Part shown: positions 52,498 to 61,716 of the stretch, one piece after another
Numbering within the stretch: the stretch's first letter is position 1
Layout of the letters: every line of letters begins with the position of its first letter
NCBI RefSeq assembly: GCF_017916515.1
Contig: NZ_JAFMTA010000001.1
Coordinates: 2,345,127 to 2,409,126, forward strand
Source of the DNA: Naasia sp. SYSU D00948
GTDB lineage: Bacteria; Actinomycetota; Actinomycetes; Actinomycetales; Microbacteriaceae
Direction: 5' to 3'
Length of the DNA stretch: 64,000 nucleotides
The notes under the pieces: generated by a model
The model's database searches: none
What the model was told of the DNA's origin: nothing
What the model saw: the letters and a program-made list of their open reading frames with translations, nothing else
Made by a program: the position numbers and the translations under genes

Positions 52498-53334
52498 TCA
52501 ACTGTTGAAGTCGTCCGGGTCGGCCGCGAGTCGCTTGTTCTCATCGAGCGCGTCGATCGCGGCCATCTCGTCCGCGCTCAACTCGAAGCCGGTGATGTCG
52601 AGGTTCTCCCGCATCCTCTCGCGGAAGCTCGACTTCGGGAGTGCGACGATCCCCGTCTGGAGATGCCAGCGCAGCACGACTTGTGCGGGAGTCACGCCGT
52701 GGGCCGCCGCAGCCCGCTGCATCGGCGGCAAGTTGAAGATGTCGTACCGCCCCTGGCCGAGCGGCGCCCACGCCTCGGTCTGAATGCCGTGCGCCGCGTG
52801 GAACGCGCGCAGCTCCCGCTGCTGGAATGTGGGGTGCAACTCCACCTGATTCATTGCGGGAGTCACGCCGGTCTCCGCGATGATCCGCTCGAGGTGGGCG
52901 ACGTGGAAATTGCTCACCCCGATGCTCCTCGCTCGCCCGTCGGCACGGAACGGGTCGAACGCGCGCCAGGTGTCGACGTAGCGGTCGACGCGGGGCATCG
53001 GCCAGTGGATGAGGTACAGGTCGATGTAGCCGAGATCGAGCGCCTGCAGACTGCGCTCGAACGCGCCCTCCACGTCGCCGGCCGCGTGGTCGTCGTTGCG
53101 CAGCTTCGTCGTGACGAAGACCTCTTCCCGAGGCAGCCCCGACGCACGCACCGCGGCGCCGACCTCGGCTTCATTGCGGTAGGCGGTCGCTGTGTCGATG
53201 TGCCGGTAGCCGACCTCGAGCGCATCCTCGACGGCCCGCTGCGTGTCCTCCGGCGGGATCAGGAACACGCCGAATCCCACCTGCGGGATGCTCGTCCCGG
53301 AGTTCAGCGGAATCAGCGGCGCCGAGGAGACCAT
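52498..53334 (-). CDS. Aldo/keto reductase (AKR5-like)
   Basis: A 278-residue NADPH-dependent (beta/alpha)8 reductase. Active-site residues are in 'HIDTATAYRNEAEVG' (Asp and Tyr), 'FVTTKLRND' (Lys) and 'YLIHWPMP' (His). The cofactor end has 'IVALPKSSFRERMRENLDI' and the family C-terminus. This subgroup reduces 2,5-diketo-D-gluconate or small aldehydes; the exact substrate is unknown. Located on the minus strand just upstream of the epimerase gene. Confidence 0.9.
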   Translation of the reverse strand: MVSSAPLIPLNSGTSIPQVGFGVFLIPPEDTQRAVEDALEVGYRHIDTATAYRNEAEVGAAVRASGLPREEVFVTTKLRNDDHAAGDVEGAFERSLQALDLGYIDLYLIHWPMPRVDRYVDTWRAFDPFRADGRARSIGVSNFHVAHLERIIAETGVTPAMNQVELHPTFQQRELRAFHAAHGIQTEAWAPLGQGRYDIFNLPPMQRAAAAHGVTPAQVVLRWHLQTGIVALPKSSFRERMRENLDITGFELSADEMAAIDALDENKRLAADPDDFNS

Positions 53335-53570
53335 GGCGTCAGCCTACGCGGGGGCCGTGGTCACGCCCCATCGCGAACGCCTCGCTGCGCTTGCCCGGAC
53401 GCCCGCCCTACTTGGAAGCAGTATGCGATCAAGGCGATGTGGTCCTCGTGAGCGGAAACGAGCTTGACGCCGTAGGAGCCTGCGGGCCGTGGGCGCAGCG
53501 GGAAGAAGGTCCCTTGACGCCGTCTTCGCGCTGATGGACGTTGGTGCCACGCTGACGAGGGGAGGCAGCG

Positions 53571-54374
53571 GTGCACAACACCGAGCTGCGTCAGGCACCA
53601 CGACGACGAGTGCGGGTGGGACGAGTGGTTCTCGTCGGCGGTCTGGCGAACCTGCTGCTTGTTGCGGCGGCCGCCGTCATCCAATTCGCCACAGATTGGA
53701 CAGGCATCGGGCCTTGGCTCGCAGCGCCGCTGACCGGCATGGTCGCCGCTCTCGTCGAACTGCTGCGTGAGGCGCTGACACGGGAGTCGCAGCCCTCGGA
53801 GACAGCTGGGCCTCCCCGAAGCGGCATCCCGGCCGATCGTCGTGAATCTTCGGCCGGCGCTCGACCGAAGGGAGTGTCCGTCGCGGTCGGACTTCTCGTC
53901 GCGGTCGCGGTCGTCGGGCTAGGGGGAACTGCGGTCACGCTCGGAGCGGCAGCTGTGGTCGGGTATGTGACGGGCAATCAGAGTGGCTACGACCGGCTCG
54001 CAAGCGAGCCAGTGCCGGTCGACTCGGGCGGAGTGGTCACGACTGTCGAGAAGGTCGAACAGACGCAGGACTTCACGCGGGTAGAGCTCGTCGTGCAGAA
54101 CAATCTCTCCTTCACAATCACGTTGCCGGTCTTCGGCAACGCGACGCTGTCTGATGGGGCAGGTGCCACCTTGGCGGCGGATTCTTTCAGGAGCTCGTGG
54201 AGCGCCTCGATCGCGCCGGGGCAACTTCGACGGGGGACGATCGTGTTCGGGGGGCATCTGGCGGACGGCGAGACGACTGCCACCTTCGCCTTCGCAACCG
54301 TGTACAAGCAGGGCTTCGATGGCCCGAGCTCGCTTGTCGTACCGGGGTTGATCCTCCGCGCGAGCGGTGAGTGA
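53571..54374 (+). CDS. Membrane protein with C-terminal extracellular beta domain
   Basis: A 267-residue protein: a basic cytoplasmic start, helices at about 18-38 and 45-66, a polar Ser/Pro/Arg-rich loop (70-100), a third helix ('VAVGLLVAVAVVGLGGTAVTLGAAAVVGYV') and then a beta-rich domain ('VVTTVEKVEQTQDFTRVELVVQNNL', 'GQLRRGTIVFGG') resembling DUF4352-type extracytoplasmic domains. Function unknown. GTG 53571 has GGAGGCAGC upstream. Single gene. Confidence 0.65.
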   Translation: MHNTELRQAPRRRVRVGRVVLVGGLANLLLVAAAAVIQFATDWTGIGPWLAAPLTGMVAALVELLREALTRESQPSETAGPPRSGIPADRRESSAGARPKGVSVAVGLLVAVAVVGLGGTAVTLGAAAVVGYVTGNQSGYDRLASEPVPVDSGGVVTTVEKVEQTQDFTRVELVVQNNLSFTITLPVFGNATLSDGAGATLAADSFRSSWSASIAPGQLRRGTIVFGGHLADGETTATFAFATVYKQGFDGPSSLVVPGLILRASGE

Positions 54375-54759
54375 GGTGCTCTGAGCCGCACGAGACCTCG
54401 TCCTTCGGGGTTCACCGCCGACGTACCGCCCGTGAGTCACCCTCTGGCGTGTTCGTGCGCCCGGTCCGCGCGCTCGACCCCGAGACGGCGGCCGATTCCG
54501 TGCGACTTGTGCGCGGTGTCGTCTACTTGCAGCGACCTCAACCGCGCTCGCGCCGTCGTCGACGCACTCAACACCCGTATGGCGTGCACAGCCCAGCGGC
54601 TCGAAGCCGGCCGGCCTCCCGAGGGCTCCTGCTCGCTCCGTGTTCGAGGAACCATGCTGGGATTCGGTCGGGGCACGTCGCATCCGGCGCGGCTTCGGCG
54701 CGGCTGAGGCAGAGCGGCGCGATCGGCGATCGCATCCGGATACGGGGCCCAGCGGCAAG
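54375..54759. other. No gene seen
   Basis: About 385 bases with only short frames on both strands. No terminator, promoter or repeat stands out. Confidence 0.45.
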
Positions 54760-56052
54760 ATGGTCATCGTGACTGACGGTCAAGTTGCTCAGCTTGTTCC
54801 CCGGCGAGTGCGGTCGGCGATGTTCGTCGATTTCGACAACATGTACCTCGGACTGCAACGTCTCGATCCTGATGCGGCCAAGTCCTTCGCCGAAGATCCT
54901 GCTCGGTGGGTCGGCGCGCTGATGGAGACGAGCGACGGTGACGGGCCGTTCACTCGGCGGTTCCTCGTGCGGAAGTGCTACCTCAACCCCGTGCCGTTCT
55001 CGCGCTATCGGCCGAACTTCACACGAGCGGGGTTCCAGGTGGTCGACTGCCCGTCGCTCACTCAGCAGGGCAAGTCGAGCGCAGACATCAATATCGTGCT
55101 GGACGCGGTAGACGCGCTCAACGCGACTACGCATTTCGACGAGTTCGTGTTCCTCTCCGCAGACGCGGACTTCACGCCGCTCGTCACGCGTTGCCGGGCA
55201 GCCGATCGCCAGGTCACGATCATCACCCCCGGGCCGGCGGCTGCGGCGTATCGAGCCGTCGCCGATGCGGTGATGGCGGCCGACGCCTTCATCGGCCTGC
55301 TCACACACACCCCTTCGGGCGAAGACATCGAGGTAGCGATACCGAGCAGCCCGGTCGCGCCGGACGGCGCGCCACCGATGGGCAACACGCCGTCGTCTCC
55401 GAAGGCGGCAGTGGCGGCGGTGCGCCGGCTCGTCGAGACCTCGAAACGACCCGTGGTGTTGGCGACGGCGGCGGCGACCGCATTGCGCGCTGACCCGGGC
55501 CTGCGTGAATCGAACTGGGGTGGCACCGGGTCGTTCAGCGCGTGGCTCCGTAAAGTCCTGCCGGACCTGCCGCTTCAGACTCGTATGCCGGGCTTCGTGT
55601 GGGACCCGACCCGATTCAACGAGAGTGACGTTCCCGAGCCCGCCCCGGCCGCCCAGGCCACATCCGGATTGACAGAGCTGCAGCGCCAAGTCGTCGGGAT
55701 AACCGAGATCCCCGCTCTCAGCCAGTCCGCGTACCGGGTGCTCTTGGATCAGCTCGCGTTCGACCTGGCGCTGTTCCCATTCGACAGGACGGAAACCTCG
55801 AAACGCGTGCGTGATGCGTGCGCGAGGGGTGAGAGCCCCATCGGACGCGCCGCGATCAACTTCGTCATCAATGGCCTCCTCCTCGCCGGCGCCGACCTCT
55901 CGGCCGAGCCCACCGCAGCAGAACTCGCGGGGATCTGGGCAGAGAACGTGCTGGGCCTCTGCCGAGGGGCCCGGATCGAGCTCACCGGATCCGAGCTGAC
56001 CGACATCTCCTCCTGGGTGAGCGGCGGGCTCCTCGACGGAAGTCCCTCCTGA
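54760..56052 (+). CDS. NYN-domain ribonuclease-like protein with OST-HTH/LOTUS-like region
   Basis: A 430-residue soluble protein. The N-terminal NYN (PIN-like) nuclease fold shows 'AMFVDFDNMYL' with Asp24 and Asp26, 'KSSADINIVLDAVDAL' and 'FVFLSADADFTPLV', the acidic residues that bind metal. Residues about 205-285 look like an OST-HTH/LOTUS RNA-binding domain ('AAVRRLVETSKRPVVLATAAATALR' and 'GSFSAWLRKVLPDLPL'). The last 140 residues are helical and not recognised; they may hold a second copy. Role probably RNA cleavage or RNA-linked defence. ATG 54760 chosen; no clear ribosome site. Confidence 0.82.
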   Translation: MVIVTDGQVAQLVPRRVRSAMFVDFDNMYLGLQRLDPDAAKSFAEDPARWVGALMETSDGDGPFTRRFLVRKCYLNPVPFSRYRPNFTRAGFQVVDCPSLTQQGKSSADINIVLDAVDALNATTHFDEFVFLSADADFTPLVTRCRAADRQVTIITPGPAAAAYRAVADAVMAADAFIGLLTHTPSGEDIEVAIPSSPVAPDGAPPMGNTPSSPKAAVAAVRRLVETSKRPVVLATAAATALRADPGLRESNWGGTGSFSAWLRKVLPDLPLQTRMPGFVWDPTRFNESDVPEPAPAAQATSGLTELQRQVVGITEIPALSQSAYRVLLDQLAFDLALFPFDRTETSKRVRDACARGESPIGRAAINFVINGLLLAGADLSAEPTAAELAGIWAENVLGLCRGARIELTGSELTDISSWVSGGLLDGSPS

Positions 56053-56281
56053 CGCACGCCTGAGCGAAGTTCCTGAGCACGAGCGGGTCCGGTCGGGTGC
56101 AGGACTCGTGGTGGCGGGCCGAGGTCCGAAGTGCCTCGTCGCGGTCCCGTGGCCGAGAGACGCTGGAGGCTCCGGGGATCGATCCGACTTCCCGTCCGCT
56201 CACTCGCCCGAGCGCGCGGAGCGGAAGCGGAGACGGTCACGTTACGCAGCGCTCGTGCGTGACGCTTCGAGGCCGGCGGAG

Positions 56282-57067
56282 TCACACGCGCGCGCGGAGC
56301 AATCCCGCACGAGCCCGCGCGCTCGGCCATTCGGACGCTCGTGCCGGGACGAACGGCAGCCTCCATCGAGGGGTCCGGGCCGGCAGGTAGCGCTCGACCG
56401 TCAGCGCAAGAGTGGCGGCCGCCATCGCGACGAGGTGGATGTCCGCAGCGAGCAGCACCGTCACCATGAGCGGCCCGCACACTGCCGCGCACGCCCCGCC
56501 GGTGGCGAAGCCGTCGCGCAGGGCGTCGCGGTACGCCGCGACGCCGAACGAGCGGAGCGACGCGGCTCGATGACAGGCGTTGAGGAAGCGCTGCCGCAGC
56601 GGCGAGCAGTGCCATAGCGCCACCAGGGCGACCGCGCCCCATGCCAGGCGCACGTCCGTCCCGAGCCAGGCCACGAACGGCACGACGGCGGCGCCGGCGA
56701 GCAGCCAAATCACCACGTACCCCGTCAGCCACACCGTCACGATCGAGCCGCGCCGACGGCGCAGACTGCTGAGCCGCACCCGGTCGACCTCGCGCGCCAG
56801 CAGCAGCGGCGACATGGCCAGGACCATCGCCACCCACATCACGAAAGCGACCGGCGTGGCCGCTCCGCCGTGGACGTGGGATGTCGGGTGCAAGGACGAG
56901 GCGACGACGGCGCCGGGAAGGGCTCGGAACTCCGCATGACTCGCCGCGGCGCCGATCGTCGACCACACCATGACGGCCCAGCCGTTCATGCTGACGAACA
57001 GCAGCGCGGGTACCGGAGGCCGGCGGACCACGGCGGCCAGGCCGCGCCCCAGTCGGCGGGTTCTCAC
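56282..57067 (-). CDS. DUF2182-type integral membrane protein
   Basis: A 261-residue protein with about six membrane helices. The block 'TPVAFVMWVAMVLAMSPLLL' and 'WHCSPLRQRFLNACH' match the DUF2182 family, annotated as predicted metal-binding membrane proteins; the Cys/His pairs 'WHCSPL' and 'NACHRA', plus 'GACAAVCGPLM', could bind copper. The GTG at 57067 overlaps the tyrosinase stop (GTGA), so it is made with the tyrosinase. This pairing suggests copper delivery to the enzyme (inference). Confidence 0.78.
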   Translation of the reverse strand: MRTRRLGRGLAAVVRRPPVPALLFVSMNGWAVMVWSTIGAAASHAEFRALPGAVVASSLHPTSHVHGGAATPVAFVMWVAMVLAMSPLLLAREVDRVRLSSLRRRRGSIVTVWLTGYVVIWLLAGAAVVPFVAWLGTDVRLAWGAVALVALWHCSPLRQRFLNACHRAASLRSFGVAAYRDALRDGFATGGACAAVCGPLMVTVLLAADIHLVAMAAATLALTVERYLPARTPRWRLPFVPARASEWPSARARAGLLRARV

Positions 57068-58668
57068 GGTTCGAGCATGAACACACGCACGCTGCTGATC
57101 GAGAAGTCGGCGTCCGCGTCCCTCTCGCTCGCCGGAACGAACCGCACATCGAGCGCGTTCGCGAGATCGTTGCCGGAGACCTGGAGCGCGTCCACCACGC
57201 GAGTGATCTCCAGCACCTCGTTGAGGCCGCCTCCGGCATTCGGGCCTTCTGGATCGCTCGCTCTCCCGACGCCGAACAACGACAGGGTGCCCGCGAGGTG
57301 GTCCGGATCGAGTTCCTCCGTGGCGTCGGTCGGCAGGCCGATGTAGACGAGGTAGTTGGCCGCGTCACTGGTTCCGCGTATGCCCTCGAGCTTCAGGAAC
57401 ACTCGCGGAGGCTCTTCGGAAACAGGGCCGAGTGCCATCGCGCGTCCCAGCCGCTGGGTCAGTGATCGCACTCGCGGCTCGTCCAACCGCACACCGGCGC
57501 GGGTCTCGCCGTTGACCCGCACGGCGCTGTCGCTCGCGCCGATGAGCTCCGGCGCGTGCTCGGCGCCCATGACTCCTCCTTCACGCTCCTCGGCACTCGG
57601 TGTGCCGTCATCCGCACTCCGCGCAGGGCCTCCGCTCAACAGCGCGAAGCGCTCGGCGCGCCGGGCACCGACCGGGAACACGGGCTCGACCGGTGCCGCC
57701 TGATCGTCGTAGATGTAGTCGAGCGGCGATGACGCCGTGTCGAGGACCAGGCTGGGCGTGAACGTCCACTCCTGCCCGTCGACCGCCGGCATCGTGAAGG
57801 TGCGGGGGATAGGGCCGTCGAGCCATCGCGGATCAGCAGGGTCGGTGTGCGTCCGCCGCCACACCGTCCACAGCCGGTCGATGTTCGCGTGGTGCAGCCA
57901 GAAGATCGGGTCGAGCCCTGCCGTGGACGGCATCGACATGAAGCCCTGGTCGGCCGGATCGTTGACGTTCCCTCCAGGCCGGGAACCCCCGATCTGCCCG
58001 TGCACGCCGTTGTGCGGCTGACGCTCGAGCGAGCCGTTCGGCCCGCCGCCGGTGTGGAAGACCGTCACCGGTCCGCCGAAGCCGGGCGGTATGTCGTTGG
58101 TACCGCCGACGAAGTCGTCCAACTGCAGTGCTTCGAGGGTCACGAACTGCTCACCGATGGTGATCGGAGGATCCGTCTTGCCGTAACGACGCTCGACCCA
58201 CAACGGATTCGGTGACCCGTCGGGCAGGGCGGTCGATTCCCACCCCGCGGGCAGAGTCTCCTGGGCGAAGGCGTCCGGCAGGACGCGCGCCTCGGGACGG
58301 GTCGTGTCGCTGTAGTTCCAGTACGGCAACGCCCAGTCCTCCGGGCCGCCCGCCTCGATGACCGCCTCGCGGCAGATCTGCTCGAACGCGAACAGGTATC
58401 CCCGATGCCAGGGCAGGAAGTACCAGCTCTGGTGCTGGCACTGGTTCCAGAAACGCCGCTGGTCGGCTGCCGGTGGAGCCGCGACGTCCGGCTCGATGAC
58501 GCCGAATCGGAACCAGAGCGACGGTTGGATGCCGTGGATGGCCGCGAGGAACAGCCAGCTGGTGCGGTCGGCCAAGGGCCGGGACTGCATGACGTGCACC
58601 GCCGTCGCATACCACCGCAGAGCGTCAGCGGCCTCCGGCGATCGCACCTCGCAGCGTGTACGGACCAT
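57064..58668 (-). CDS. Tyrosinase / polyphenol oxidase (type 3 copper protein)
   Basis: A 534-residue enzyme oxidising phenols or catechols. CuA ligands appear as His45 ('AIHGIQ'), His79 and His88 ('SWYFLPWHRGYLFAFE'); CuB ligands as His219 and His223 ('PHNGVHGQ') and His260 ('DPIFWLHHANIDRLW'). The C-terminal ~220 residues form a polyphenol-oxidase-like beta domain that ends 'SSVRVFMLEP'. There is no signal peptide or Tat motif, and no small MelC1-type copper chaperone, so the coupled DUF2182 protein may replace it. First gene of a two-gene operon; the last base overlap is 4 bases. Confidence 0.92.
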   Translation of the reverse strand: MVRTRCEVRSPEAADALRWYATAVHVMQSRPLADRTSWLFLAAIHGIQPSLWFRFGVIEPDVAAPPAADQRRFWNQCQHQSWYFLPWHRGYLFAFEQICREAVIEAGGPEDWALPYWNYSDTTRPEARVLPDAFAQETLPAGWESTALPDGSPNPLWVERRYGKTDPPITIGEQFVTLEALQLDDFVGGTNDIPPGFGGPVTVFHTGGGPNGSLERQPHNGVHGQIGGSRPGGNVNDPADQGFMSMPSTAGLDPIFWLHHANIDRLWTVWRRTHTDPADPRWLDGPIPRTFTMPAVDGQEWTFTPSLVLDTASSPLDYIYDDQAAPVEPVFPVGARRAERFALLSGGPARSADDGTPSAEEREGGVMGAEHAPELIGASDSAVRVNGETRAGVRLDEPRVRSLTQRLGRAMALGPVSEEPPRVFLKLEGIRGTSDAANYLVYIGLPTDATEELDPDHLAGTLSLFGVGRASDPEGPNAGGGLNEVLEITRVVDALQVSGNDLANALDVRFVPASERDADADFSISSVRVFMLEP

Positions 58669-58879
58669 CTGCGACCTCCAGCGGTGAACTCGTGCCGAAG
58701 ACTATTCCTCGCGCCTTCGCGTTGCGAGAGTCGAAGGGGCTTCTCCTTCCGGGGCGGCCGACGCCGGGGAGGCGGGGTGTCATCAAGAGTCGGCCCGGGA
58801 CGGGGTCGGAATCAGGGGTCCTGTCGAGGGGGGCGTGACAGGACGGGTCGACCGCCGCCGAGCGCTGCGGGAACAGCGG

Positions 58880-58885
58880 TAGCGT
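58880..58885 (+). promoter_or_regulatory. Leaderless -10 box for an aldo/keto reductase
   Basis: TAGCGT followed by seven bases and the ATG at 58893. Confidence 0.45.
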
Positions 58886-58892
58886 CGGCGCC

Positions 58893-59945
58893 ATGGAATA
58901 TCGGCAACTGGGACGCAGCGGACTGCGGGTGTCCACGATCACGCTGGGCACGATGGGCTTCGGCGGCACCGGCTGGGCGACCAACGTCGGAAAGATCGAC
59001 GTCGAGGGGGCCCGTCGGCAGATCGACGTGGCTCGGGATGCGGGCGTCAACCTCTTCGACACCGCCGACGTCTACTCGAGCGGACTGTCCGAGGAGATCC
59101 TCGGCAAGGCGCTCGGAGCCCACCGCGACGACGTCCTCGTGGCGACGAAGGTGCGGATGGCGATGGGTGACGGCCCGAACGACGCAGGCCTGTCGAGGCA
59201 CCACATCGTCCGAAGCGCCGAGGCGAGCCTGAGACGGCTCGGCACCGACTACATCGACCTCTACCAGGTGCACGAGTGGGATGGCCAGACGCCCCTGGAC
59301 GAGACGCTGGCTGCGCTCGACGACCTCGTGCGCTGGGGCAAGGTCCGCTACATCGGCTGCTCCAACTACGCGGCCTGGCACATGATGAAGGCGCTCTGGA
59401 CCGCCGATCGGAGGGGCCTCACCCCCTTCGTCAGCACGCAGGTGCACTACTCCCTCGAGACCCGGGACATCGAGAACGAGATCGTTCCGGCGGCACTCGA
59501 CAGCGGCCTCGGAATCCTGGTGTGGAGTCCGCTGGCCGGGGGACTGCTGTCCGGCAAGTACCGGCGAGGCGTGGAGGGTCCGGCGGGCAGCCGCCACGTC
59601 GAGGGATGGGGAGAGCCGCCGGTCTACGACGCCGAGAAGCTCTACGACATCATCGAGAAGCTGATCGCCATCGCCGATGCGCGCCAGGCGACCCCGGCGC
59701 GCATCGCCCTGGCGTACATCCTCGCGAAGCCCGGCGTGACGTCGCTCGTGGTGGGCGCTCGGACCGAGGAGCAGCTCGTGAACAACCTGGCTGCCGCCGA
59801 GGTGGCTCTCGAGGCCGGTGAGCTCGAGCGTCTGGACACCGTCAGCGCTCAGCCGCTCCCGTACCCGTTCTGGCACCACCTGAACGCCGCCGACCGGCTG
59901 GGGCCGGCCGATCTCACACTGCTCGGTCGGCACCTTCAACGCTGA
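58893..59945 (+). CDS. Aldo/keto reductase (potassium-channel beta-subunit-like group)
   Basis: A 350-residue reductase with the second AKR layout: 'VNLFDTADVYSSGLSEEILGKAL' (Asp and Tyr), 'VLVATKVRMAMGDGPNDAGLS' (Lys), 'LYQVHEWDGQTPLDETLAALDDL' (His) and 'GILVWSPLAGGLLSGKYRRG'. The family reduces aldehydes and ketones of diverse origin. It has a leaderless -10 box and stands alone on the plus strand, divergent from the tyrosinase operon. Substrate unknown. Confidence 0.9.
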   Translation: MEYRQLGRSGLRVSTITLGTMGFGGTGWATNVGKIDVEGARRQIDVARDAGVNLFDTADVYSSGLSEEILGKALGAHRDDVLVATKVRMAMGDGPNDAGLSRHHIVRSAEASLRRLGTDYIDLYQVHEWDGQTPLDETLAALDDLVRWGKVRYIGCSNYAAWHMMKALWTADRRGLTPFVSTQVHYSLETRDIENEIVPAALDSGLGILVWSPLAGGLLSGKYRRGVEGPAGSRHVEGWGEPPVYDAEKLYDIIEKLIAIADARQATPARIALAYILAKPGVTSLVVGARTEEQLVNNLAAAEVALEAGELERLDTVSAQPLPYPFWHHLNAADRLGPADLTLLGRHLQR

Positions 59946-60045
59946 GCGCGGGCGCTGACGTCGTCGGCGACGTGGGCGGAGTCAGGGCACGGCGGCTCTC
60001 GAGCACCGCGAGCAGGTCGAGGGCGTAGGTGACGTTCAGGTCGCC

Positions 60046-60549
60046 TCAGCCGTCCGCGACGATCTTGCTGAGGTCCGTGCCCCAACGCCGAGCGCGTGCG
60101 AGCTCGCCGTCTGCGACCGGACCGGTGTAGCCGTGGACGCCGAATGTCTCCGGCCTCGCGACAGGCCGGTAGCCCAGAGCCACGAGTCTCTTCATCGCCT
60201 TCTTCGCGGCCGACCCGGGGAGGCGGGGGCTGACGACCCGGGTGTCGAAAGTCGCCACAGGGATCGCTCGAGAGGGCGACCGCTGCGCTTCGATCCACTC
60301 TCGGATCCCGCGTGGAGGGATCGTCTCCGCACCCTGCTGCTTCGCCGACTCGCGAGTGGTCGCTGTCGACATCGAAAACGCGTGAGTGGGTCCGCCGACC
60401 ACCAGCAGGTCGAGGTCGCCGAGATCCGCGGGGGCGGAAGCAGCATCCACCAGCTCAGTGAGATCGCCGCCGAGCCCAGCGGCGATCTCCGTGCCGATGA
60501 GCTCCGTGTTGCCCCAGATGGACTCCACCACGATCACTGCCCTCATCAT
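60046..60549 (-). CDS. Flavodoxin-domain protein
   Basis: A 167-residue flavodoxin-like FMN protein: phosphate loop 'VVESIWGNTELIGTEIA' close to the canonical T/S-x-T-GNTE, then 'LDLLVVGGPTHAFSMST', a second FMN loop. The N-terminal ATG (60549) overlaps the stop of the upstream membrane protein gene as ATGA; ATG 60546 is an alternative. Function as electron carrier or quinone reductase cannot be separated here. Confidence 0.85.
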   Translation of the reverse strand: MMRAVIVVESIWGNTELIGTEIAAGLGGDLTELVDAASAPADLGDLDLLVVGGPTHAFSMSTATTRESAKQQGAETIPPRGIREWIEAQRSPSRAIPVATFDTRVVSPRLPGSAAKKAMKRLVALGYRPVARPETFGVHGYTGPVADGELARARRWGTDLSKIVADG

Positions 60550-61424
60550 GCGTCCTTGTACTGCTGGCGGAGCTCCGGTCCTGCAGCTTCCCGCCGAGCA
60601 TCTGGACTCCGTCGTTCGAGCGCCACGATGGCGGCGAGGCTGGTTCCGACGACGACCGCGACCATCACCATCGGCGGCAGCCCGCTCGGATCCCCGGCTG
60701 CGACGATGAGCACCATCGCGGCGATGATGCTCAGCCCCATGAGCACCGAGAAGACAAGCGCCGGCACGACCAGCGACAGACCCTTCCCGTCGCCTCGCAG
60801 AGCGAGCACGCCGATCAGGATCATCCCGGGCAGGACCACGGAGAGGTCGAGCACATGGATGGGGTTCACGATCAGGCCGGCCACCTCCAGGCTGGACGGG
60901 GCCTGACCGGTGATCGTCGCCGGGATCACCTCGCTCAACCACAGCACGCCGAACAACGCGCCCGTTCCGATCAGCACCCACGCCGCGAATCGGGCCCGGC
61001 CCCGATCGTTCCGCGGCCGTGGATTCAGTGCCGGGCGGGCGGCGATCAGCGTGTAGAAGACGAGCCCGAGAACAGCGACATAGACGAGGAACAGACGGCC
61101 GAAGTGCACCGCGAAGGCGTAGACCACGTAGGCGTACAGGGGGTAGGCCAGGGTGCCGATCCAGACCCGCTCCGCCAGGAAGGAACCGCCGCGGAGTCCG
61201 ATGGCGCTCAGGACGAGCACCGCCACCGCCAGCAGATTGCCGAGGTCTTGCCCCTGGGCCTGCAGGATCCAGTTCGCGGTCTCCTGCTCGTACGGCCAGG
61301 AGGCGAGCAGGCCGAGCGAACTGGCGAGAGTCACCAGCGCTGCGATCGCTACTGACGAGACGACGAACGGCGTCCTGCTTCGTCGCTCGAAGGAAGGCTG
61401 AGAACCAGGTCGGGCACCGGTCAT
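60546..61424 (-). CDS. Multi-spanning membrane protein of unknown function
   Basis: A 292-residue protein with about eight membrane helices and a short Arg/Ser-rich cytoplasmic N-terminus. Sequences such as 'YPLYAYVVYAFAVHFGRLFLVYVAVLGL' and 'NPIHVLDLSVVLPGMILIGVLAL' contain histidines inside helices but fit no family I know. Stop overlaps the flavodoxin start, so they are co-translated, which hints at a membrane redox function. Confidence 0.7.
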   Translation of the reverse strand: MTGARPGSQPSFERRSRTPFVVSSVAIAALVTLASSLGLLASWPYEQETANWILQAQGQDLGNLLAVAVLVLSAIGLRGGSFLAERVWIGTLAYPLYAYVVYAFAVHFGRLFLVYVAVLGLVFYTLIAARPALNPRPRNDRGRARFAAWVLIGTGALFGVLWLSEVIPATITGQAPSSLEVAGLIVNPIHVLDLSVVLPGMILIGVLALRGDGKGLSLVVPALVFSVLMGLSIIAAMVLIVAAGDPSGLPPMVMVAVVVGTSLAAIVALERRSPDARREAAGPELRQQYKDA

Positions 61425-61716
61425 GGCGGGGAGCCTAACAACCGGGCGGCGTCACGAGGCAGGCGCGGGGTAACGCCGCGCAGGCTGCGTTGTGCAGGCC
61501 TCGGCTCGAAACCGGTGGCGGCGGGGAACAGCGCGTGCTGCGAGAGTTCGGCACCGGGCCGGTTCTACGATCAACCCACTCGGGGAAGGTTCCACGGCCA
61601 GCCGTACGAGGTCGTGCCCACGCTGATCGACATCGTGGTGAGCAACCGAGTGAACTTGGTGAACCGGCGCGGGCCCCACCCGCTGATCCGGCGCCTCAGA
61701 CAGAAGGAGTACGTGG

